Below, one piece after another: positions 1 to 5,955 of a stretch of DNA of 6,661 nucleotides; the stretch's first letter is position 1, and every line of letters starts with the position of its first letter. The notes beneath the pieces are model-generated. The model saw only the letters and a list, made by a program, of their open reading frames with translations. It made no database searches and was not told the origin of the DNA. Made by a program: the position numbers and the translations under genes. Source of the stretch: Gammaproteobacteria bacterium. Lineage in GTDB: Bacteria > Pseudomonadota > Gammaproteobacteria > Steroidobacterales > Steroidobacteraceae. The DNA lies in the NCBI GenBank assembly GCA_019242385.1, contig JAFAVO010000222.1, positions 1 through 6,661 on the forward strand, written 5' to 3'.

Positions 1-404
1 TTGGGCATGGACTTCCACGGCTCCGCCGGCGGCAGCGATGCGCCCTTCTGCAACAGCTCGATCGAGATCCCGTCCGGCGAGCGCACGAAGGCCATGTGCC
101 CATCGCGCGGCGGCCGCAGGATGGTGACGCCGTGATCGGTCAGGCGCTTGCAGGTAGCGTAGAGATCGTCTACGGCGTAGGCGAGATGACCGAAGTTGCG
201 CCCACCGCCGTACTGCTCGGGCTCCCAGTTGTGAGTGAGCTCGACCTGCGCGCTCTCATCGCCGGGCGCCGCGAGGAACACGAGGGTGTAGCGTCCCTGC
301 GGGTAGTCCTTGCGGGAGAGCTCCTTCAGGCCGAGGGCGTCGCAGTAGAAGCGCAGCGACGCATCGAGATCGGTGACGCGAACCATGGTGTGCAGGTACT
401 TCAT
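1..404 (-). CDS. gloA: Glyoxalase I-type VOC protein (lactoylglutathione lyase), 3' end cut by window edge
   Basis: Predicted cytoplasmic metalloenzyme that isomerises the hemithioacetal of methylglyoxal and glutathione to S-lactoylglutathione. The 134 complete residues begin MKYLHTMVRVTDLDASLRFY, closely resembling E. coli GloA, and form two beta-alpha-beta-beta-beta VOC modules (roughly 3-58 and 70-120). The four expected metal ligands are present: H5, E55 (in VELTHNW), H73 (in GHLAY) and E116 (in SIELLQ). The frame is still open at base 1; relatives I recall end a few residues after a SMPN-like tail, so only about five residues are probably missing. The ATG at 404 is supported by the family N-terminus and by AGAGG four bases upstream (409-413), a rather short spacing. 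It begins 10 bp after the amidohydrolase stop, so it is probably the third gene of that operon. A related VOC enzyme with another substrate is possible, but the ligand set and the N-terminal match favour glyoxalase I. Confidence 0.9.
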   Translation of the reverse strand, partial: MKYLHTMVRVTDLDASLRFYCDALGLKELSRKDYPQGRYTLVFLAAPGDESAQVELTHNWEPEQYGGGRNFGHLAYAVDDLYATCKRLTDHGVTILRPPRDGHMAFVRSPDGISIELLQKGASLPPAEPWKSMP

Positions 405-414
405 AGAGCCTCTG

Positions 415-2445
415 TCATGAACCGGCAGTGAACGCTCGGCTCCCGGTGACCGGTGCGATGCCGAGCGCCTGCTCGATGCGGGCGGGGTCGTAGATCCGGC
501 CACCGCGCATCACCAGCGACACCCGCTCGATATCGCTGATGTTCACGCTCGGGTCGCCGTCCACCAGGATGAGGTCGGCGAGCTTGCCGGGTGCTACCAC
601 TCCGCGCTCGCGATCGACACCGATCACCTGTGCGGAGGTCAATGTCGCGAGTCGCAGCACCTCTGCGGGGCTGATTCCCGCACGGGCGTACAGCTCGAGC
701 TCGTGGTGCAACTCGTAGCCGGGGAAGGAGTCGGTGCCGGGGAGGATGGTGACCCCGGCGTCGTACAGCGCCTTGAGGAGCTGGAGAAGCGCGGGCAGCG
801 CCTCGCGATAGGCTTCCTCCTCGCCCTTGGGCACGGCGAGTGCGCCCGAGAGCAGGCTGCGCCGCACCTGTGGCGGCATGCGCGGGGCGATCTGCTCGAG
901 CCCCGGAGTCACCGCGGCGGCATTGCCGCAGAACATCGCCTCGAACACATTGACGGTCGGATCGAGCACGGTGTGATGCCGTTTGAGATACGCGATGAGC
1001 TCCTGCACCTGAGGCTTCTCCGGGGTGAACTCGCGCGCGTGCGCGGCCACCGCGGTGAAGCGGTTCATGTTGCGTGTCTCCTTGAGCTGATCGAACAGGA
1101 AATCGAGCACGATGAAGTTGAGGTGCTGGATCTCGTCGGCGCCGCCCGCCACGAACTGATGAGCGCTCATGAAGGCGGGCACGTGCCCGCTCACGCGCAG
1201 CCCGCGCGCGTGCGCCTCGGCGGCGATCACCGGCACGATGGCCGGCGGGACCGAGGAGTAGATCTTGATCTGCCCGTAGCCGTGGTCGGCATACCAGTCG
1301 ACGTCCTGGATAGCCTCCGCGGCGTTGTTGATGCGCATCTTCGTCGGCCCGGCGAGCGGCCCCGCTCCATCGATGATGCCGGCCTTGAACACGCGCGGTC
1401 CGAGCTCCGTACCGGCATCGAAGCGGGCGACGCGCTCGAGGAACTGGTCGGTGTTGTTGGCCATGTCGCGGGCGCTCGTGACCCCGCGGGCGATGTCGAG
1501 CACGCCGACGTTGTCGCCGAAGTGCTGGTGGTTGTCCCAAAGTCCCGGCATCAGGAAGCGCCCGTGCGCCTCGATCACGCGTGCGCCGGCGGGCACGGCG
1601 ACCGCGCCGTCATCGGCGACCTGCACGATGCGCTCGCCGCGGATCAGCACGCTCGTGCCTGCCGTCACTGTGAGATCGCGCGGATCGAAGAGCCGCGCAT
1701 TGCGGATCAACACGTCCTCGGTCGGTACCAGCGTCTGCGCCTCGGCGAGCCGCGCCGACCAGGCATCGCTTGCCTGCTGCTGTGTGGCGAGCAGCCGCGG
1801 CAGGAGCCCCTGCGCAGGCGGTGCGAGCACCGAGAACCAGCCTGAGGCGATCGCGACGGTCTCTCCGTCGCTGCCTAGCCAGATGGGACTCGGGGAGAAA
1901 TCGAGCCCGCTGATCTGGTACTGCGTGATCCGGGCTGCGCCCGCGCCGCTTTCCTCGGCGGGCAGAGGCCCGACCGCCTCCAGGCTCGCCTCGCCCGCCG
2001 GCAGCAGCGCGAGACGATGCCCCGGAGCCTTGAGGAGTGCGCGCGTCAGCACCCCGAGCATCTCCGGAGGAGCGTTCATGGGCACGTAAAAGGCTTCACC
2101 TGTCACTGTCGCCGTGCCCTGCTCGGCCCGGTTGTGCCAGGAGGCGCGGCCCCCGGCGAGGCGGAAAGTCTCGCTGACGGCCACCTTGTAGTAGTCGTTA
2201 CCGCTGCCGTGGTACTCGATCGGCACCCCGGCGGCATCGAGCTTCCAGGTCGCAACGATGTGATCGCCGCGACCGCGGTCGTTGAAAGAGTACTCGGCGC
2301 GGGTCGTACCGCCCTGCAAAGCGACGCTCTGAGCGCCGGCGGGATTTCCGAGCATGACAATCTGGTCCTCGCGCGCCGCCGCCGGAGGCACCGGCGCGAG
2401 GAGCAGCGGGAGGAGCGCGAGCGCGCCCAGCCGCGGCGCCGGCAT
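415..2445 (-). CDS. Secreted metal-dependent amidohydrolase (imidazolonepropionase/prolidase-like) with extra N-terminal domain
   Basis: A 676-residue protein of the amidohydrolase superfamily, predicted to be exported. Residues 1-24 are a classic signal peptide: a basic residue, a Leu/Ala core and a PPAAA end before RED, with no lipobox Cys. Residues about 25-240 form a beta-rich-looking domain that I cannot assign. The catalytic part starts near V245 (VLIRNARLFDP) and keeps the binuclear metal set: H306 and H308 (DNHQH), K394 (QIKIYSS, the likely carboxylated bridging lysine), H421 (SGHVPAF), H441 (IQHLNF) and D572 (LPGTDS). The tail APGKLADLILVDGDP is the usual returning beta-sandwich segment. 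Substrate is unknown; relatives cleave dipeptides, cyclic amides or lactones. The start is set by the signal peptide and by CGGAG eight bases upstream; its ATG overlaps the ALS stop by one base, implying coupled translation. The frame stays open for 106 codons upstream, but those codons lie over the ALS gene and do not look like protein. Confidence 0.88.
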   Translation of the reverse strand: MPAPRLGALALLPLLLAPVPPAAAREDQIVMLGNPAGAQSVALQGGTTRAEYSFNDRGRGDHIVATWKLDAAGVPIEYHGSGNDYYKVAVSETFRLAGGRASWHNRAEQGTATVTGEAFYVPMNAPPEMLGVLTRALLKAPGHRLALLPAGEASLEAVGPLPAEESGAGAARITQYQISGLDFSPSPIWLGSDGETVAIASGWFSVLAPPAQGLLPRLLATQQQASDAWSARLAEAQTLVPTEDVLIRNARLFDPRDLTVTAGTSVLIRGERIVQVADDGAVAVPAGARVIEAHGRFLMPGLWDNHQHFGDNVGVLDIARGVTSARDMANNTDQFLERVARFDAGTELGPRVFKAGIIDGAGPLAGPTKMRINNAAEAIQDVDWYADHGYGQIKIYSSVPPAIVPVIAAEAHARGLRVSGHVPAFMSAHQFVAGGADEIQHLNFIVLDFLFDQLKETRNMNRFTAVAAHAREFTPEKPQVQELIAYLKRHHTVLDPTVNVFEAMFCGNAAAVTPGLEQIAPRMPPQVRRSLLSGALAVPKGEEEAYREALPALLQLLKALYDAGVTILPGTDSFPGYELHHELELYARAGISPAEVLRLATLTSAQVIGVDRERGVVAPGKLADLILVDGDPSVNISDIERVSLVMRGGRIYDPARIEQALGIAPVTGSRAFTAGS

Positions 2446-4292
2446 CAGAACATCTCCGAGGGACCCGGCGTCTTGATGTCGACCTTGTGGCGTGAGGGAA
2501 TGAATTCGCCGGTGATCATCTCCTCGTAGCTCTGTCCGGGGCCCACCATCGGATAGACGCCAGCATCCGGGTCGATCATGACCTCGAGGAACGCCGGGCC
2601 CTTGAAGGAAAGGAAGTCGGCGATCACGCGCGGCACGTCGGCCTTGTGCTCGAGGCGCATCGCATAGCGGAAGCCGTCCGCCTGCGCGGCCTTCACGAAA
2701 TCCTTCTTGTGCAGCGAGCGGTCGCTGGCGGAGAGCCGTCCCTTGAAGAACAGCTTCTGCCACTGCTTCACCATGCCGTCGCCGAAGTTGTTGAGCACCA
2801 CGACCTTGACCGGCAGGTCGTAGGTGGTGACGGTCTCGAGCTCACCGATGTTCATGCGGATGCTGGAGTCGCCGTCGATGTCGATGACCAGCCGCTGCGG
2901 CTGCGCGATCTGGGCACCGATGGCCGCCGGCAGGCCGAATCCCATGGTGCCCATGCTGCCGGAGGTGAGCCACAGTCTCGGCTCGGTGAAGTCGCAGTAC
3001 TGTGCCGCCCACATCTGGTGCTGGCCGACGCCCGTGGTGATGATGGCCGCGCCGCGGGTGTGGCGATTGATCTCCTCGATGATGTAATTCGGCTGGATGA
3101 GAGGGCTCGCCCGGTCGTAGTTCATCGCGTAGACCCGCTTGAGCTCGGCGAGCTCGGCGTGCCAGGCGGAAAAATCCCGGCTGAAGCCGCTCGCCCGCCC
3201 AGAAGCGGTGAGCGACTGCAGGGCCTCGCGCACGCGGCCGATGTGGCTCCAGTGCACGCGCTTCACCTTGTTGACCTCGGCCCGATCGACATCGAGGTGA
3301 GCAATCCGCCGCGCATTACGGGCGAACTTCGCCGGCACACCTGCCACCCGGTCATCGAAGCGCGCTCCCACCGCCATGAGGAAATCGCAGTCATCGACCG
3401 CGTAATTGGCGAACGCCGTCCCATGCATGCCGAGCATGCGCAGGGCGAGCGGATGGGTCGTATCGAGCGAGCCGATCCCCATGAGGGTGGTCACGACCGG
3501 CACCCCGAAGGTCGTCGCGAATTCGGCGAGGGCATCGGCCGCATTGCCGTTGATGGCGCCGCCGCCCGCGTAGATGAGTGGCCGGCTCGACTCCCCGAGC
3601 ATGGTGAAGAAGTGCGCGGCGGCCGGCCCCTCGATGAGCGCCTGCTCGAGCTCCTGCTGCCGTCGGCGGAAGCCGGGAATCGGTAGCAGCCCCTCGCCGC
3701 GGAACACGCCCTCCCAGTTCTGCACGTCCTTCGGGACGTCCACCACCACCGGACCGGGGCGGCCGCTGCGGGCGATCTCGAACGCGGTGCGTACCGTGCG
3801 CTCGAGTTTCGTCGGGTCGGTGACGAGGAAAATATGCTTCGCGACCGCCCCCATCATGGTGGGCACCGGAGCTTCCTGGAAGGCGTCGGTGCCGATGGCT
3901 GCGGTGGAGACTTGGCCGGAAATGACTACAATCGGCACGGAATCTGCCATGCAATCGCGCACTGGTGTAACAGTGTTCGTGGCGCCGGGGCCCGATGTCA
4001 CCAGGCACACGCCCACCCGCCCGCTCGCGCGCGCGTAGCCTGCGGCCATGAAGCCCGCGCCCTGCTCGTTCGCCGGCACGATGAGCGGGATCTGCGGCTC
4101 CTTCGCCCTGGCCGCCTGCTCGTTATAAAGAAACACGGCGTCGTAGGTCGGCAGGATCGCGCCCCCGCTGTACCCGAAGATGGCGGTGACACCCTCATCC
4201 GCGAGCACCTGCATGATCATGCGCGCGCCGCTCATCCGCTGACCGGCAAGCGGGTGTCCGATCGGGCGTGGCTGGATCACGGTGTCACTCAT
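2445..4292 (-). CDS. ilvI: Acetolactate synthase large (catalytic) subunit, divergent type
   Basis: ThDP- and FAD-dependent enzyme condensing two pyruvates to acetolactate, or pyruvate plus 2-oxobutyrate to acetohydroxybutyrate, the first common step of Val/Leu/Ile synthesis in the cytoplasm. The 615 residues show the ThDP-enzyme order: N-terminal PYR domain (about 20-185) with catalytic Glu E76, a central FAD/DHAP-like domain with the ALS hallmark GARFDDR (309-315), and a C-terminal PP domain with the Mg/ThDP motif G474-D475 to N501-N502. W511 of MVKQWQ matches the Trp linked to 2-oxobutyrate preference. It is longer than typical ALS (about 570-590) owing to an N-terminal extension and roughly eight extra residues at 55-70. 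Several conserved positions differ: S42 in GYSGG (usually GYPGG), A74-N75 before E76 (usually Arg-His), F81 (usually His), and D505 in NNFGDGMV (usually Leu or Met). The ATG at 4292 has AGGA 11 bases upstream; M20 is an alternative without a good site. The ilvI symbol is by function; ilvB or ilvG would be equally fair. It lies divergent from ilvH. Another ThDP carboligase is less likely. Confidence 0.9.
   Translation of the reverse strand: MSDTVIQPRPIGHPLAGQRMSGARMIMQVLADEGVTAIFGYSGGAILPTYDAVFLYNEQAARAKEPQIPLIVPANEQGAGFMAAGYARASGRVGVCLVTSGPGATNTVTPVRDCMADSVPIVVISGQVSTAAIGTDAFQEAPVPTMMGAVAKHIFLVTDPTKLERTVRTAFEIARSGRPGPVVVDVPKDVQNWEGVFRGEGLLPIPGFRRRQQELEQALIEGPAAAHFFTMLGESSRPLIYAGGGAINGNAADALAEFATTFGVPVVTTLMGIGSLDTTHPLALRMLGMHGTAFANYAVDDCDFLMAVGARFDDRVAGVPAKFARNARRIAHLDVDRAEVNKVKRVHWSHIGRVREALQSLTASGRASGFSRDFSAWHAELAELKRVYAMNYDRASPLIQPNYIIEEINRHTRGAAIITTGVGQHQMWAAQYCDFTEPRLWLTSGSMGTMGFGLPAAIGAQIAQPQRLVIDIDGDSSIRMNIGELETVTTYDLPVKVVVLNNFGDGMVKQWQKLFFKGRLSASDRSLHKKDFVKAAQADGFRYAMRLEHKADVPRVIADFLSFKGPAFLEVMIDPDAGVYPMVGPGQSYEEMITGEFIPSRHKVDIKTPGPSEMF
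2454..2458 (-). promoter_or_regulatory. Ribosome binding site of the amidohydrolase, inside the ALS gene
   Basis: On the minus strand CGGAG lies eight bases before the ATG at 2445, within the last codons of the ALS gene. With the TGATG stop/start overlap it fixes the amidohydrolase start and suggests that ribosomes finishing ALS reinitiate here. Confidence 0.6.
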
Positions 4293-4302
4293 GGACGCGC
4301 GT

Positions 4303-4308
4303 TTCCTG
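4303..4308 (-). promoter_or_regulatory. Probable ribosome binding site of the ALS large subunit
   Basis: CAGGAA on the minus strand; its AGGA core ends 11 bases before the ATG at 4292. The spacing is on the long side, but it is the only purine-rich site near either candidate start and favours M1 over M20. Confidence 0.45.
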
Positions 4309-4348
4309 ATTCGGTACGGCAGCTCAGAGGGATCAGGGAGCCTAGCAG

Positions 4349-4375
4349 CTTGCGTCCATGGTGCAAGCGCGCACC
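4349..4375. repeat. Overlapping inverted repeats, candidate operator
   Basis: CTTGC (4349-4353) and GCAAG (4363-4367) are inverted around a central CCATGG palindrome. Partly sharing the same bases, GGTGC (4360-4364) and GCACC (4371-4375) form a second inverted repeat with a six-base spacer. The location midway between divergent starts suits a regulator site. The regulator is unknown; an Lrp-type protein would be a natural guess for branched-chain genes, but I cannot match a consensus. Confidence 0.35.
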
Positions 4376-4380
4376 GATCC

Positions 4381-4386
4381 TATATT
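4381..4386 (+). promoter_or_regulatory. -10-like element for ilvH
   Basis: TATATT matches five of six bases of the sigma-70 -10 consensus and stands out in GC-rich surroundings. No convincing -35 lies 16-18 bases upstream, so activator dependence or a different promoter is possible. If used, transcription would start near 4392-4394, giving a leader of roughly 40 bases before the ATG at 4431. Confidence 0.3.
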
Positions 4387-4388
4387 CT

Positions 4389-4420
4389 GCGGCTTCGGCC
4401 GCGCGCGGCGCGCTGTTTTT
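4389..4420 (+). terminator. Hairpin pair with T-run in the ilvH leader (attenuator-like)
   Basis: GCGGC and GCCGC (4389-4393 and 4398-4402) enclose a TTCG loop, making a C(UUCG)G hairpin of the extra-stable class. Directly after it, GCGCG and CGCGC (4401-4405 and 4409-4413) can pair around CGG and are followed by TGTTTTT (4414-4420), the form of an intrinsic terminator with a short five-pair stem. The two stems share bases 4401-4402, so both cannot form completely. A 12-base palindrome at 4398-4409 offers a third pairing. This may be an attenuator or pause site; in so GC-rich a region chance folding is also possible. Confidence 0.35.
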
Positions 4421-4430
4421 CCCGATTTTC

Positions 4431-4943
4431 ATGCGTCACATCATCGCCATCCTCCTGCAGAACGAAGCCGGTGCGCTCAGCCGCGTCGCCGGGCTCTTCT
4501 CCACGCGCGGGTACAACATCGAGTCGCTCTCGGTCGCCCCGACCGATGACCCGACGGTGTCGCGCCTGACGCTCGTGACCACGGGCTCGGACCTCGTCAT
4601 CCAGCAGATCGTCAATCAGCTCCACAAGCTCATCGATGTGGTGCACGTGCTCGACATGACGCGCGGGGAGCACCTGGAGCGGGAGCTCATACTGCTGAAG
4701 CTGCGGGTCGCACCCGGCCAGACCGATACCGTGCGCGGCCACGTGGTGCGCAGCGGCGGCCGGGTGCTCGATCCGGCAGTCGAGGGCTTCATCGTGGAGC
4801 TCACCGCGAGCGAGTCGGAGATCAATGCCTTCGTCGCCGATCTCGCCCACAGCGCGGAGCTGCTCGAAGTGGTTCGCAGCGGAGCGCTCGGCATCAGCCG
4901 CAGCGCGCGGCCGCTGCGCACGCGCGTTCCTGCGAGCGCCTGA
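4431..4943 (+). CDS. ilvH: Acetolactate synthase small (regulatory) subunit
   Basis: Regulatory subunit (also named ilvN) that binds and activates the ALS catalytic subunit and confers valine feedback inhibition. The 170 residues begin MRHIIAILLQNEAGALSRVA and match E. coli IlvH (163 residues) along their length. Residues about 4-76 are the ACT domain with RGYNIESLSVAPTDDPTVSR; about 82-160 are the ALS small-subunit C-terminal domain ending in the conserved VVRSGALGISR. N11, G14 and N29, positions tied to valine response in the E. coli protein, are kept, so feedback control is predicted. The ATG at 4431 fits the family start exactly, although the frame stays open far upstream and there is no Shine-Dalgarno sequence (the preceding bases are pyrimidine-rich). 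It is divergent from its partner gene and convergent with qor, 26 bp from that gene's stop, so it appears to be a single-gene transcript. Confidence 0.95.
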   Translation: MRHIIAILLQNEAGALSRVAGLFSTRGYNIESLSVAPTDDPTVSRLTLVTTGSDLVIQQIVNQLHKLIDVVHVLDMTRGEHLERELILLKLRVAPGQTDTVRGHVVRSGGRVLDPAVEGFIVELTASESEINAFVADLAHSAELLEVVRSGALGISRSARPLRTRVPASA

Positions 4944-4969
4944 CCGGAGCCGGATGCTCGGGGGCTGCC

Positions 4970-5953
4970 TCAGGCTCCCTCAGGCACCAGCACGGTAGAG
5001 CCCGTGGTGCCCCGGCCTTCGAGATCCCGGTGGGCGTCGGCTGCCCGGCTGAGGGGGTACCTCTGTCCGATGACGATGCGCACGTTCTTCGCGCGTACGG
5101 CGGCGAAGAGCTCCCGTGCAGCCGCCTCGAGCTCCGGGCGCGTGGCGATGTAATGGAAGAGCGTGGGACGGGTCAGAAACAGCGAGCCGCGCTTGCTCAG
5201 CTCGAGCGGACTGATGGCCGGAGGCGGGCCGGAGGCGTTGCCGAAGGTCACCATGATGCCGCGGCGCCTGAGGCAGTCGAGCGACTCCATGAACGTGTCC
5301 TTGCCGACCGCGTCGTAGACCGCGGCCACACCCACGTCCCGGGTCAATTTCCTGACACTCGGCACCAGCTCATCGCGGCCTGAGATCAGCACGTGCCTGC
5401 AACCGTGCTTCCTCGCGAGCTCCGCCTTGGCCTCGCTTCCCACCACCCCGATCACGGCCGCACCGAGCGCCTTCGCCCACTGACAAAGGATGAGCCCGAC
5501 GCCACCCGCAGCCGCATGCACCAGGATCGTGTCCCCGCGCGCGACGCGGTAGGTACGCCGGATGAGGAACTGCGCCGTGAGCCCTTTGAGCATGAGCGCC
5601 GCGGCCTGCTCATCCGAGATGCTCTTCGGCACACGCACCACGCGCTCCGCGGGCACGTTGCGCACCTCGCAGTAAGCACCGGAAGAGGGAAAGACGTAGG
5701 CGACGCGCTCGCCAACGCGCAGCCCGCGGACGCCGCGTCCCAGGGCGCTGACCACGCCTGCCGCCTCGCGCCCCAGTCCGCTTGGGAGCGTGACCGGATA
5801 GAGCCCGGTGCGGTCATAGACGTCGATGTAGTTGACGCCAATCGCAGTCTGGCGGATCTGCACCTCACCGGGCGCAGGCTTGCCCGGCTCGACCTCCTCG
5901 AGGCGCAGCACCTCGGGTCCGCCGTTCTCATAGATACGTATCGCCTGTGGCAT
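4970..5953 (-). CDS. qor: NADPH:quinone oxidoreductase, zinc-independent MDR family
   Basis: Cytoplasmic NADPH-dependent reductase of quinones or reactive enals. From the ATG at 5953 it is 327 residues, the same length as E. coli Qor, and aligns from MPQAIRIYENGGPEVL onward. The N-terminal GroES-like part carries the Qor signature around 40-68 (NYIDVYDRTGLYP, LPSGLGREAAGVV); the Rossmann part has HAAAGGVG at 146-153, continuing QWAKALGA. The Cys ligands of zinc alcohol dehydrogenases are absent. The end, TTGSTVLVP, is typical of the family. An in-frame ATG at 5965 would add four residues and overlap the MFS gene; neither start has a clear ribosome site, so translation is probably coupled to that gene, whose TAG ends two bases before the chosen ATG. 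The true substrate could be another alpha,beta-unsaturated carbonyl. Confidence 0.93.
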   Translation of the reverse strand: MPQAIRIYENGGPEVLRLEEVEPGKPAPGEVQIRQTAIGVNYIDVYDRTGLYPVTLPSGLGREAAGVVSALGRGVRGLRVGERVAYVFPSSGAYCEVRNVPAERVVRVPKSISDEQAAALMLKGLTAQFLIRRTYRVARGDTILVHAAAGGVGLILCQWAKALGAAVIGVVGSEAKAELARKHGCRHVLISGRDELVPSVRKLTRDVGVAAVYDAVGKDTFMESLDCLRRRGIMVTFGNASGPPPAISPLELSKRGSLFLTRPTLFHYIATRPELEAAARELFAAVRAKNVRIVIGQRYPLSRAADAHRDLEGRGTTGSTVLVPEGA

Positions 5954-5955
5954 AT

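Larger units (their letters stand above)
4293..4430. promoter_or_regulatory. Divergent control region shared by ALS large and small subunit genes
   Basis: This 138 bp gap separates the two head-to-head starts and must hold both promoters unless one lies inside a gene. It contains a noticeably AT-richer patch (around 4380-4387), inverted repeats (4349-4375) and, on the ilvH side, two overlapping hairpins plus a T-run (4389-4420). For the minus-strand gene I find only a weak candidate promoter (TTGCAC, 16 bases, TAGGCT on the minus strand). I found no leader peptide rich in Leu, Val or Ile codons on the plus strand. Confidence 0.7.

Noticed and set aside
401..1540. Long minus-strand open frame overlapping the amidohydrolase
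   Set aside because: Arg/Ala/Gly-rich translation with no family features; the other minus-strand frame carries the full metal-ligand set. It is a GC-driven shadow.
703..1845. Plus-strand open frame of 380 codons opposite the amidohydrolase
   Set aside because: Lies entirely antisense to a convincing gene, with His/Arg/Glu-rich low-meaning translation and no ribosome site evident.
2446..2763. N-terminal extension of the amidohydrolase by 106 codons
   Set aside because: It overlaps the ALS C-terminus in another frame, is Arg/Gly-rich, and would bury the clear signal peptide that begins at 2445.
2646..3686. Plus-strand open frame of 346 codons opposite the ALS gene
   Set aside because: Antisense to conserved ALS motifs; composition is that of a reverse-complement shadow in GC-rich DNA.
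3892..3918. Ser at the position of the plant herbicide-site Pro197 (GQVS, S129) as a sign of acquired herbicide resistance
   Set aside because: E. coli IlvG, as I recall it, also has Ser here and bacterial ALS vary naturally at this site, so it does not indicate selection.
3834..4430. Upstream in-frame extension of ilvH
   Set aside because: IlvH homologues start at MRxI, exactly at 4431; the extension runs over the ALS gene antisense and the control region.
4358..4549. Small plus-strand frame (63 codons) as an ilvH leader peptide
   Set aside because: It overlaps ilvH by more than 100 bases, is not enriched in Leu/Val/Ile codons, and begins upstream of the best -10 element.
4946..4985. GGAGCC/GGCTCC inverted repeat and a CCTCAGGC direct repeat at the ilvH-qor junction as a bidirectional terminator
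   Set aside because: The stem is six pairs with a 21-base loop and there is no T-run on either strand; the eight-base direct repeat is mostly coding sequence at the qor end. Too weak to call.
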